From Xyrauchen texanus (taxonomy: Eukaryota; Chordata; Actinopteri; Cypriniformes; Catostomidae), in the NCBI RefSeq assembly GCF_025860055.1, contig NC_068317.1, positions 22,929,485 to 22,993,484 on the forward strand: a stretch of 64,000 bases of DNA. Reading direction: 5' to 3'. The translations under genes were made by a program, and so were the position numbers. Shown in pieces: positions 29,501-42,700 of this stretch (positions are counted from its first letter, which is position 1; each line of letters begins with the position of its first letter). The notes under the pieces are model-generated. The model searched no databases and had not been told where the DNA came from. It saw only the letters and a program-made list of their open reading frames with translations.

Positions 29501-32500
29501 TGGCAGCTCTGTTGCCATTGGTGTGTGTGTGTGAATTATACATGAGATTTAACAGAATTAATGTGTGCTTTTATAAAATTATTAGCTATACATTTCTGCA
29601 AAAATTGGCCCCCACTTACACTGTAAGTGCCTCACTATAACCACGATTTTTTGCTTTTATTTATTCATTTATTTTTAAAAGGAGGGATGAGTCAAAACTC
29701 ATTTTTGTGGTAATCAACATTATGCCACAAATGCTGCAGATTAAGCTTAACTTCTATTGAGCATTCCTTTAAGCAAGCCCTATTCCCAGTTTAATATAAA
29801 AGTATTTTAACATCAAAAGTTACAAACTTTATATATTTTAAATACAGAAAAATACAGAACAAAAGTGTGTTAAACATTGCAGCAAACTGTTCTTGCATGG
29901 TAAGAGTGTGATCTCTTCATTTCAGCTCTGCACTGACTGATAACACAACGAAACACCCTCATTTTTGGAAAGATGTATGTTCATTTACAAAAAGTATGTT
30001 TGAGAATATGAGAAGAGTGGGAGAGTTGAGAGGGGGAAAAAGAGTGAAGTTAAATAGAACAGTGAGATGAATGACGATACAAAAAGAGAGCAAGAGAAAG
30101 AGAGAGACCCTGGCCATCTGTGATGTTGGCAGCTGGCCAAACCACTGCCCCCGGAGTCCAGGCACATGCTTAACTACCTCCCTCTGCAATGTAGCCTGCC
30201 TCGACTCCAACAAACATAGCTGCGAAGAGCAACTACACACCCGCACGCAAGCGTTACAACAGTCACTTGTGTTTAATGACTGCACGAACAAAAAAGAAAA
30301 TCAGTGTTGACAAAAAGCTAATTGCCCTGCCTCTACAAGCCAAAACAAAAAAGTGTGCATATAACCTAAATGTTACTGCTCCAACTTTGACAAAGCGATT
30401 TGTTGCATAGTGTGCTTAAAGATGATTTGTTAAAATATTAATGTTGACTGTTAAAATGCTTTCTCACATCCCAGATTAATATGCAGATTATAACTGTATA
30501 ATAAAAAATACAAGTAGATTTTAAGTGAGCCCTTTGTAGCTTGAGGTTTCTTATCCAATACGCACAAGTGTTGAGCGCATTTCTGTTTACGTTTTGACCA
30601 TGGGCGGTGCTAGAGTTGGGTTACCGTGGCTTAAGCCATGAATGTTTTCAGTAACGCCCCGAATGTTATCATCTTGTAGAGATGTCAAAAGTACCAGTGC
30701 TTCGCAACAAGTTGATACTACAACATACATTTTTATATTACATAATAGAAGCATAAATTAACGAGACTGGTCTCTCTACAGTATGGATAACACCAAATAT
30801 GTACAAAATTCAGTACCCATGTCTTGTTGGTGGCTGCCGGCTGCTGTGTATGTGCACGCAAGAAGAGCGCCCGTGACTTGTGATTGTGGCGGTGTTTAAA
30901 AGGTCAAAATGCCTTGTCTTGGGAAGATACAGAAAACTGATGCTTTTAGACCAACAAGGAAAACGAAGTCTGTTCCAACGAGTCCGATCCAAATCCAATA
31001 GTGTGTTAGTAATTTTCGCTACTGTCAAACTCCAAAAATTACATAAAAGAACCATTAAGACACCAATAAAGTAGTCCATGTGACTCGTGTACTTTATTCA
31101 AAGCCACTTGAAGACAAGCAATAGCTCTGTGAATCACAAAAGGCTGTGTATAAGTATTTTATAGTATGTAGCCTATGTGCAGCGCGTGAGTAAATGCCGT
31201 GGGCTCTGTTGACATACATAGCATGCTGTTGATGTGCCACTGCCATCAGTGTTGCAAAATATTTGAGTGCTACATATAAACAAAATATCATATGTAGAAG
31301 CTCAATAGTTCAGTTGACTTATAACACATTGAGAATGCCACCGGAAAGGCATTTCAACAGATTTTGAATAAGAAGCTAAATAAACTACTGTGAACTAGCC
31401 CATATGCAGCTACAGGTCTTCTTGAAGTGTTCTGACAATCAAAATAAAACCCCAAGGGCTTTAAGGGAGCAGGACTGAAATACAGTATCTCACAAAAGAG
31501 TACACCCCTAACATTTTGGTAAATATTTGATTATATCTTTTCATGTGACAACACTGAAGAAATGACACTTTTTGCTACAATGTAAAGTAGTGAGTGTACA
31601 GCCCTCAAAATAACTCACACAGCCATTAATGTCTAAACCGCTGGCAACAAAAGTGAGTACACCCCTTAGTGAAAATGTCCAAATTGGGCACAATTAGCCA
31701 TTTTCCCTCCCCGGTGTCATGTAACTCGTTAGTGTTACAAGGTCTCAGGTGTGAATGGGGAGCAGGTGTGTTCAAATTGGTGTCGTCGCTCTCACACTCC
31801 CTCAAACTGATCACTGGAAGTTCAACATGGCACCTCATGGCAAAGAACTCTGAGGATCTGAAAAAATAATTTTTGCTCTACATAAAGATGGGCTAGGCTA
31901 TAAAAGATCGCAAAGACCCTGACACTGAGCTGCAGCACGGTGGCCAAGACCATACAGCGGTTTAACAGGACAGGTTCCACTCAGAACAGGCCTTGACATG
32001 GTCGACCAAAGAAGTTGAGTGCACATGCTCAGCGTCATATCCAGAGGTTGTCTTTGGGAAATAGATGTATGAGTTCTGCCAGCATTGCTGCAGAGGTTGA
32101 AGGGGTGGGGGGACAGCCTGTCAGTGCTCAGACCATACGCCGCACACTGCATCAAACTGGTTTGCATTGGCTGTCGTCCCAGAAGGAAGCCTCTTCTAAA
32201 GATGATGCACAAGAAAGCCCGCAAACAGTTTGCTGAAGACAAGTAGACTAAGGACATGGATAACTGGAACCATGTCCTGTGGTCTGATGAGACCAAGATA
32301 AACTTATTTGGTTCAGATGGTGTCAAGCGTGTGTGGCGGAAACCAGGTGAGGAGTACAAAGACAAGTGTATCTTACCTACAGTCAAGCATGGTGGTGGGA
32401 GTGTCATGGTCTGGGGCTGCATGAGTGCTGCCGGCACTGTGGATCAACTGTTCATTGAGAGAACCATGAATGCCAACATGTACTGTGACATATTGAAGCA

Positions 32501-33763
32501 GAGCATGATCCCCTCCCTTTGGAGACTGGGCCGCAGGGCAGTATTCCAGCATGATAACGACCCCAAACACACCTCCAAGATGACCACTGCCTTGCTAAAG
32601 AAGCTGAGGGTGAAGGTGATGGACTGGCCAAGCATGTCTCCAGACCTAAACCCTATTGAGCATCTGTGGGGCATCCTCAAATGGAAGGTGGATGAGCACA
32701 AGGTCTCTAACATCCACCAGCTCTGTGATGTTTTCATGGAGGAGTGGAAGAGGACTCCAGTGGCAACCTGTGAAGCTCTGGTGAACTCCATGCCCAACAG
32801 GGTTAAAGCAGTGCTGGAAAATAATGGTGGCCCTACAAAATATTGACACTTTGGGCCCAATTTGGACATTTTCACTTAGGTTTACACATTAATGGCTGTC
32901 TGTTGATTTATTTTGAGGGGACAGCAAATTTACACTGTTATACAAGCTGTACACTCACTACTTTATATTGTAGCAAAGTGACATTTCTTCAGTGTTGTCA
33001 CATGAAAAGGTATAATCAAATATTTACAAAAATGTGAGGGGTGTACTCACTTTTGTGAGATACTGTATATAACTATTGTATTATACAATTCTAAAAATAA
33101 TAATAATAAATCATTTTAATCATTATTATTTTATCATTTTTAATTACAACAGTATTTAAGTTCATTGGGTTCCAAAAAATAACTATGTGAATGAAAAGTG
33201 GACTGACACTAAAGTAAACAAAAAAAAAAAGAGATCTGAATCCTTTACAAATTGAAAAATGTGTTAAAACTGGCTTTGTTTGCACTGAAGACTTTCATTG
33301 GAATTGCTGTTAATTTTGCTGCCACATATATCAAGTAGACTAGTTAACTATTAAGTTTTTTTCTTAATAGGCTGCACATTTATATTTAAATAATGTGTAG
33401 TTAAAGGTATGTTTCTTTACATATAAAAGAGTACCCCCAATAAGTTCCGCACAGTGAAGTATAGATCTTCTAAACTGATTAAGAAATCGGTGTTGGATCA
33501 GGATTGGTATTGGACGATACAGAGATTTTCAGGTATTGGAAACAGATTGGAAGAGAAAATTTGGTTTCGGTGCATCCCTACGATACCATGAACCTTGCAA
33601 ACTTTGGCAAATCTAGCAACTACTTTTTTTTCGTCCTAAGCACCTATTTCAGCCTATTTACAGCCTGCTAGCTTCTAAACCAAGGTTCCCCAATTAGTTC
33701 TTACCAAGGGCCAAATTCTGTAATGACATGTAATGACAAATTATTTGTGCCGATGCCATTATA

Positions 33764-33797
<34 letters not shown>

Positions 33798-36700
33798 GTG
33801 GTTGACCAATATAATGCTGAGGTTGATAAATTGTCAATATTCTGACTTTTTCAATTATCGGCATCGGCTAATAAATTTTCCCATTTGGCCGATTTGTTTC
33901 TTGAGGGCGCCGAAAACCACCTCCTTGCATGTGAAGTGACTGAGACATGTAAAAGACCAGTCAAGGTTCCTTTTGTTGTTACGTGCCATCGTGTTACTAC
34001 AATTATAGACTGGTGTGCATCACAGTGTCTTTTAAATGGTCCGCATATTAGAGCTGCGGCAAATGCGTTTGAGCTCATAATGTTAAAGTGCTCGCCGTTT
34101 CATTCTCCCTCTCTCGCCAACAGTTCCCTGTAACTTTGAACTGTCTTGTCTAATAATAAAAGGCAAATATCAATAACATATCATATACCGTCTGCAAATG
34201 TGCACATATCTTGTTTAAACAGATGTAATAAACCTAACAGAACTTGAGCAGATCCAGCATTCTGTGGAGCGCTTATTTATTTCCCTCCAAAGCACGTATT
34301 CTAGCAGCCCCTCCTGTGCATTTCCCTGTCACTTAACATTATTTTCTAATGATAAGGCAAAAATCAATAAAACTTCTATTATATACATTTGCAAATATCC
34401 CTTTTAAACAGATGTTAAAAGGCAAATTCACAAACCTCATGAAAATCCAGCATTTTCTTCCAGTCGAGTGCTCATCTAATATCTTCCTCTGAAGTGCGTA
34501 TTCCATCCACCATAATCAAAACTTCAGGATCAAACTTCCTCTGATTCACAAATCATGACGGTCATGCCGTGACAATCCAAGCAAGCAAGCCGTTTAAACT
34601 GTCATGAAATTGCTGCTCTCGCTGAATGCACACGAGCGCAACTTCAAAGTAAAAGCGCTTCACATGTGCTATAAGTAAATTTCTTATTTACTATGCACTG
34701 TGTGTTCAATTGGTTTGATTTGGTATGGTATTTTTTGAGAAAATACGATTGCTAACATGAACATGCCATCCATGGTTGCTGGACCACTGTGTGTACTGTC
34801 ATTTTCTTCTAATACATAAAACATTACTTAATGTGCAAATAAATTACAAAAATTGTATGACTAAACAGAAATCAGAAGAAACTGCAATCAAGTTCAACCA
34901 TTTAAAATACAATATTTATTTAGATTTGTTTTTACAAAGTCAAAGTGTGAGATTGATCAAATTTAGTGCTAAATAAGAGTTTATAAAAGTTAATAAAAGA
35001 GTTTAGCAATTTTAAGTTTATATTATGTTACTATATTAAATTGTCGGATATCAGCATTGTATCGGCCTATCGGCCACCATACTCTCTGGATATCGGCATC
35101 TGCCCTTAACCCTTTCATACATACCATCACACGGGACATAACTGGGCCTCGCAGAGTACAAGCTGCCAGACACAGCAGACACCGGCTGCGCTGGTCAAGC
35201 ACCTGTAATTTATATTCGCTAGAACAGTTACTCATACAGTCTTTTATATCACAAAATAAGTTAATTTCACATACATCAAACTCGTCACCAAAAAACCCAC
35301 AATAAATTTTGCAGCTCTTATATGCAGTCATCAAAAGTGATCTTCCGATGCAACCTGAAATGTTTGTTTACATTAGCAAAGGTTGTCATTCGTAAAACAA
35401 ACCCCTAGAAAGAATCTTTTCAAGCACATATGTTTATTTTATGCAACAAACAGCCAAATTTTCACCAAAGTACCGCGATAACAGTTCACAGCTTGTATAT
35501 GCACAGCCAGCATATCTAAATGTGATCTTCCCATGCACGAAGCCACATCTGCTTAGGTGCAGATGCAAACAACTCAAACAGTCTTTTCAAGCATACAGGT
35601 GAAACTCGAAAAATTAGAATATCGTGCAATAGTTCATTAATTTCAGTAATTCAACTTAAAAGGTGAAACTAATATATTATATAGACTCATTACAAGCAAA
35701 GTAAGATATCTCAAGCCTTTATTTGATATAATTTTGATGATTATGGCTTACAGCTTATGAAAACCCCAAATTCAGTATCTCAGAAAATTAGACTATTACA
35801 TGAAATCAATAAAAAAAAAGGATTTTAAATACAGAAATGTCGGCCCTCTGAAAAGTATAATCATGCATATGTACTCAGTACTTGGTTTGGGCCCCTTTTG
35901 CATTAATTACTGCCTCAATGCGGCGTGGCACGGATGCTATCAGCCTGTGGCACTGCTGAGGTGTTATGGAAGACCAAGATGCTTCAATAGCGGCCTTCAG
36001 CTCTTCTGCATTGTTTGGTCTCATGTCTCTCATCTTTGTCTTGGCAATGCCCCATAGATTCTCTGTGGGGTTCAGGTCAGGCGAGTTTGCTGGCCAATCA
36101 AGCACAGTAATACCATGGTCATTGAACCAGGTTTTGGTACTTTTGGCAGTGTGGGCAGGTGCCAAGTCCTGCTGGAAAATGAAGTCAGCATCTCCATAAA
36201 GCTTGTCTGCTGAAGGAAGCATGAAGTGCTCTAAAATGTTCGGTAGACGGCTGCGTTGACTCTGGACTTAATAAAGCACAGTGGACCAACACCAGCCGAT
36301 GACATGGCTCCCCAAACCAACACAGACTGTGGAAACTTCACACTGGACTTCAAGCATCTTGGATTGTGTGCCTCTCCATTCTTCCTCCAGACTCTGGGAC
36401 CTTGGTTTCCAAATGAGATGCAAAATTTGCTCTCATCAGAAAAGAGGACTTTGGACCACTGAGCAACAGACCAGTTCTTTTTTCTTTAGCCCAGGTAAGG
36501 CGTTTGACATTTGAAGCCCATGTCCAGGACCCGTCTGTGTGTGGTGGCTCTTGATGCAGTAACTCCAGCCTCAGTCCACTCCTTGTGAAGCTCCCCACAC
36601 ATTTGAATGGCCTTTTCCTGACAATCCTCTCCAGGCTACGGTCATCCCTGCTGCTTGTGCACCTTTTTCTTCCACACTTTTCCCTTCCACTTAACTTTCT

Positions 36701-39700
36701 ATTAATGTGCTTTGATACAGCACTTTGAGAACATCCAACTTCTTTTGCAATTACCTTTTGAGGCTTTCCCTCCTTGTGGAGGGTGTCAATGATGGTTTTC
36801 TGCACAACTGTCAGGTCAGCAGTCTTCCCCATGATTGTGAATTCAACTGAACCAGACTGAGAGACCATTTAAAGGCTCAGGAACCCTTTGCAGGTGTTTA
36901 GCTGATTAGAGTGTGACACTTTGAGCCTACAATACTGAACCTTTTCACAATATTCTAATTTTCTGAGATTCTGAATTTGGGGTTTTCATAAGCTGTAAGC
37001 CATAATCATCAAAATTATATCAAATAAAGGCTTGAAATATCTTACTTTGCTTGTAATGAGTCTATATAATATATTAGTTTCACCTTTTAAGTTGAATTAC
37101 TGAAATGAATGAACTTTTGCACGATATTCTAATTTTTCGAGTTTCACCTGTATAATACGTTTGTTTTATTGAAACAGAGCCAAAAAAAAATAAGCACCAC
37201 AATAACAGTTTAAAACTTGTATACTCCCAGCAAATACATGCTGAGAGCGATTATCGGATGCACGTAGACACTGATTACATTAGTGCTTGTCTCACACACA
37301 ATGCCCGAGATGTCAAACAGTGCATAGGCAAACTGATATTATTTTTTTCTTTTTTGTTTGGCTATAAATAAATGAAATTTAAAAAAAAAAAACAGTACAG
37401 ATGACATAATCCATATTTGTATATATATGTTTGCTAAATTATATACAGTATTTTTTTGTATTTAATGACGAGAAATCAAATTTTAATTAAATTAAAAAAA
37501 TACTCGTCTACACTCTGCCCCCACTACCGGCTATGCAGTGTCACATGCAAAAATAACTCTGCAGGGGAATTTATTACCTACTAATGAAAAGGTTTTAAAA
37601 AACATAACAGTCGACCACTAATTTGTCTTATTATTATTACTATAGCTGTTTTTATCATTTTTTAAAGTTCTTTTTCTCACTATTAGTAGCCTGTTTTATT
37701 CAAACATTTATGAACATTTTGTTTATACAGACACACAAAACTACACAACTTTGCCTGCTGAACAAAAAACTAAACAAAAAAAAAGACCAATCTGGATCTC
37801 CATGTCCTACATGCGTCAACTGTTCCTGCTCATCTCCAAATGGGGTCTACTCTGCACTTTCACTAACTGTTAGTTTAAATTTTTAGACCTATTAGTATTG
37901 TTATTTTTCTTAAGGATAATATAACAAAGTATTGCAATAATTTCAATAAAGAAAAGACAGTGAGCCAATATTTTCTGAAACTATTTTTAATTTTCTTAAT
38001 GTGCACTATTCCACATGTACTTGCATCACAGTACCTTGTATTATATTATCCAGGCATTAATCCAGACATTATAAAAAGTGTAGTTGGTGTCACGAGTAGG
38101 TTTGTAATATACTCATAGCAAAACCCATGTACCGTAATTTCCGTACTATTGAGCGCACCTGAATATAAGCCGCACCCACTGATTTTTAAATAAAATATTA
38201 TTTTGAACATAAATAAGCCGCACCTGTCTATAAGCCGCAGGTGCCTACCGGTACATTAAAACAAATGAACTTTACTCAGGCTTTAACGAAACACGGTGTG
38301 GCAGCGGGGGCGTGGTGAAGCGCCCGTCCGGGAGAGAAAAGCGGTAAGGGCGCTTACACCTGAGCTAAATTATGTCTAACACCGGTGTCTAATTTCAGTA
38401 AGCATGGGGAGAGCATCATAAAAAGGCAGCAGCCACAGAGCTGAGAGAGTGACACACGTCAGTCTAGTGTTGGCGCATAGAAGAATTGAGAAAGTTTATA
38501 AAATTGATTGTAAACATTGCTGTGGCCATTAAAAGCCTTACCTGGAACGTCAAGTGCCCTGCTGAAAACTGTCACACTGGTGCCCGTGTGACAGTTTTCC
38601 CAAGGACACGTGAAGCAGGGCACTTGAAATTAGACACCGGTGTTAGACATAATTTAAGCGCAGGTGTAAGCGCCCTTACAGTTTTTCTCTACCGGACGGG
38701 CGCTTGACCACACCCCCGCTGCCACACACGGCTTGTAATAAAACATTTGCAGTAAACAGTAGCCTACCAGTAAAGTCATTGGTCACTATCTTCCTCGTCC
38801 TGTGCACTGAAACCACTGACGTCATCTCCTTCGGTGTCGGAGTTGAATAGCCTCAGATTTAGTTGTCTTTTTGCACTGAGTCAATTCCTCACGCTGCTGT
38901 TTCCAACGTCTTATCATCGACTCATTAAGACCAAGCTCCCGTGCAGCAGCCAGATCAATCGCCTTCAACTTGAAAGCAGCATCATATGCGTTTCTCCATG
39001 TCTTTGCCATGTGAGGGTGACAAAATTACTACCGTAATCAGAATGATGGGAAGTTTGAGCACAATCGATTTAATCTAAACAGTAAACAAAAAAAGTTGTT
39101 TTGACCTTAACCCGTTCGGCAATTTCATTGGTCTAATGAAAGCTTCACGCCGCCAAAAAACTGAGCACGTCACAGAATTTTTTTTTTTTTTTTTATAAAA
39201 TTTGAAAGCGGGAAAAATCCATATATTAGCCGCGTCTTTGTATAAGCCGCGAGGTTCAAAGCGTGGGAAAAATGTTGCGGCTTATAGTCCGGAAATTACG
39301 GTACTAATATAAACAGGATGTACATTTATACAACAGCACACTTTACTCATCTCACTCGCATAAAACACAGATTATATACACTCCTCAGAATGCACCAACA
39401 CCATGGAAAAAACATAATGAAACAGTTATGCCAAATTAGGTAAATTAATGCTTTAACAGCATTCAATATATTAATCTCTAACAGCTGAAGGTGCGGGCAC
39501 GAGACTGGTATAAATGTTTGTAGAAAAGAAACAGCACCGCCTAATGTACAGGGGTGAAATTGTTTTACATTTTTACGCACTGTGTATAGACCTTTCGTTG
39601 GAGGCTTGTCTCACATAATCGTTACGTATTTGGAGTGAACAGGCCTTTAGTGCGGGCCAAACGTTTGTCTCTCAAGGGCCGTATGTGGCCCGTGGGCCAC

Positions 39701-42700
39701 CTATTAAGGAACCCTGTTCTAAACTAACTTAAAACAAACAACAAATCAATAATAGACTATAAAACAGGGATGGGCATTCATCAATAATTTGGTATTCGAA
39801 CATTTAAGCTAAAAAAAACGAATACTTGAATATTCTATTATTTAAATAAAGTTAATTAATGAGAAAGCGACATAAAATTGTTTGTTTTGTAAAGATTGCG
39901 TCACCATTTAAAAAAAAAAAAAAACAAGACGTGTTGTTTTGTTGAAAACATTTAAACAAGCATTGTGTGAAAACAAAGTATAGAATAACAGCAGAACTTC
40001 AGCTAATGCACCTGTATGGCTCAGTAGCTGGATACGATTCAATGGACAGAGCAGTGCGAGTGAAAGCTCTTAAAGCTGGAGCTTTACAAAATTCTACATC
40101 ACCACCCTATCATAGTAACACCAACTGTACTTTAAGAAGGAAATAGATTGATAATAAATATCATATCATTACTTCACGCTATACAATTTGTCATAGGTTA
40201 CATTAGGCGAGTGAGGGAAATATAATACATTTTTATTACAACACATTTATATTTTGTATTTATTGTTTTGACATGTGTTTAGAGTAAGTCTACGGTCTAT
40301 AATTCCAAAAATGCCATAGTTTGTTTTATAGAAATCATGTTATATCTAACTATGGTAGTGATGAAGGTCCATGCTTCTATGTGTTTACTATGGTCTTGTT
40401 ACGAATACCACTGTTAAAACTATAAAAATAAATATTAAATAAAATATATTTTACATTTCAAAAAGGCAAATGTAAAATAAATGAACAATATCACTTTTAG
40501 CATTAGTTTCTGTCTTTGTATTTTCATTTTATAGGCCCCAGATATAGCCCTCCATCTGCTTGAATCCAAGAAACTCAAGGTTTGTTCTCACATTTATGAC
40601 AAGTAAGCCTGCTGAATTTAATAACAAAACTTTAAAATGATGCAATGCATCGAAGTTGTACTGCGCAAATTATGCAAATAACAACTATTGAGTATTGCGT
40701 TTTATTTTTTTGGTACAAAATAAGTCACATAAGTCACATATGGGAATGAAGTAGGGGGGTGATCATCAAAAAATGGTTGAGAACCACTGATTTACAACAT
40801 TAGCACAGCACAATGACCTGAGTTTGGGATTAAACTACTGTTTTGTGAAGACAGAGGAATGGTTGGGAAACCCATTTGTAAACAATTATTTTTGCAATTC
40901 CATTTGGTACCACTAGTGATGCATAAATTAGACACTGCATCTTTAAAATATTATATTGAGGACTATACGAGAAAGGTTTATGTGACAACCTGAACATGGC
41001 GGAAAGCTGGAGTTGCACACAAACACAAAGGGCTTTGCCTAATCTAGGGTCTGATCTCCTCTTCTAGTGGCATTATTTCTAGGTGACAGCACTGAAAGCC
41101 GTTCACTTTGTTTTGCTTGTTAATTCAGACAACAAGCTCATTTGTCACAACAACAGAATTCCCGAATATGCTTTCCCTATCCAAAAGGCCTGGACTCGTC
41201 AGGACCGAGGCCAAGAGCCATGCTGAGTCTATCCCACATTCCACCCACAGATGAAATTCCAGCAAAAATCCAGGGAGAGCTTTGCAGGGTTTCAGAGCAA
41301 GCTCTCTAGGAGGCACTTAGTTGGTCATTGTGTTTTCAGAGAAGGCGATTGTAGCTTCTGGGCGTTTTTCTTTTTTTGGCAGTTTAACAGAGAGAGATAA
41401 GGGGCAAATGCTTTTTGCACAAAGCTTGCCAAAGCAATGCTATTAAGAGAGGCAAATAAGTCTCAGCGCATTCTAGGTCAAACTTCCAATGGACCCTAGC
41501 ATTCGATTTTCTGACATCTTGACTACTATAGACTTGCCATATGACGCAATGCAAAACCACTCACTGTTTCTCTTTACTATGCAATATTTGGCTAATTTTA
41601 CTAGAAAAGCAGAACACAAATACATTTGCATGTGTTTGCTGTGTGCTGATAGCATCTCTTAAACTCAAACAACCAGGAGCCGTGGAGACAATGCACTGGA
41701 CAGAAGGGTTATCTAATCTAACTCCCAATACAAGCAGTTGCCTGGTGACATGACCCTTATAATTGACAGAATACATCTTACATTCTAGGCCTCAAAGCCT
41801 TGCAGGGCCTTTTAAGCATGTTATCTTGCACAGTGTGGGCTTGTTGTAAGACTAGTGTATTTATCATGTACAGTGAGTGACAATCATTTGACCTGAAGAT
41901 ATGCATTATCTCTCATAAAAGATTAAGTACAGGCACACAATAGGGTCACCCAAGATTACAGTTCATCCTTATTGAATTGTGTTTACATGCATGGCTTTTA
42001 TTCTTGAGATCTAATCACATGGCACTATTACATTAAATTCAGTGTAAAAGCAGCTGTTTTAATTGTTAATTTATTTTATTATTGTTTTCAGTTAAAAAAA
42101 AACTTTATTAGTTTACACCCATTTACAAAGCAATCAAATGATGGTTAAATGAGATGCAATGCTACTTAAAAGCAGCAGATTAATCATTAGCTCCTTACAG
42201 TAGCAGAGAAATATCTAATCTTCCTAATAGACACCGAGTAACAAGTTGTAAAAGGGCTGTCCAAAAGAATCCCTAACAAATTCAAAAGTCGTGTTTGTGT
42301 CCGTGTGTGAGGGGGGAGAGTGACACACTTTCCGTCTGAAAGGACTGTCAGCATGTGGCCCAAAAGGACAACAAAACATATTTTGTGTTCCCAACACCGC
42401 AGTATGACAGCGACAACAGACAATTAAGGAAAATAAAGCTGTCTCTTGTCAAGCCCTGACACTTGGGAACTTCTGAGTAAAATAAATCAAGACCCTGAAC
42501 AAGCACAAGAATAATTGAGGATTGGTAAATTTGGGCCGTTACTCAAAACATCGTGCGCTGCCTGCCTAATCAGCCTTTTTGGAGAATAATCTGCGCGTTC
42601 CGAACATTCGAATTGTTTGCGATGCTCCAAATTGCAACGTTCGAATCGAACGTTCGGGACGCGGGTATGATTCTCAAAATGCCCTGTATGTTGACAGCTC

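Larger units (their letters stand above)
33796..37620. mobile_element. hAT-like nonautonomous element nested in the larger hAT
   Basis: The ends TAGTGGTTGACCAAT and CAGTCGACCACTA form short inverted repeats. Subterminal ATCGGCATCGGCTAA on the left and TATCGGCCTATCGGCC at about 35055 give the 'TATCGGCC' sequence typical of a teleost hAT MITE group. It sits at an (ATT)n run (33761-33798), which may have eroded the target duplication: the 8-base flanks are ATTATTAT and ATTTGTCT. It is split by the Tc1 at 35596-37150. Confidence 0.6.
38132..39301 (-). mobile_element. pogo/Tigger-like nonautonomous element
   Basis: The ends CCGTAATTTCCGTACTATTG and GTCCGGAAATTACGG (39287-39301) are inverted repeats flanked by TA (38130-38131, 39302-39303). 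Subterminal ATATAAGCCGCACC and TATAAGCCGCGAGG repeats occur near both ends. It retains one coding piece (next entry) and carries a nested element at 38297-38729. Confidence 0.8.
33681..39716. mobile_element. Nonautonomous hAT element carrying four further nested elements, perfect 8-bp duplication
   Basis: The ends CAAGGTTCCCCAATTAG and (reversed right end) CAGGGTTCCTTAATAGGTG are hAT-type inverted repeats. TTCTAAAC flanks both sides exactly (33673-33680 and 39717-39724). Its own body is only about 1.0 kb (33681-33795, 37621-38131, 39302-39716), including the AGGGCCGTATGTGGCCCGTG segment seen at the right end. It has no transposase frame of its own. All the other elements listed between these coordinates are later insertions. 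Confidence 0.85.
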
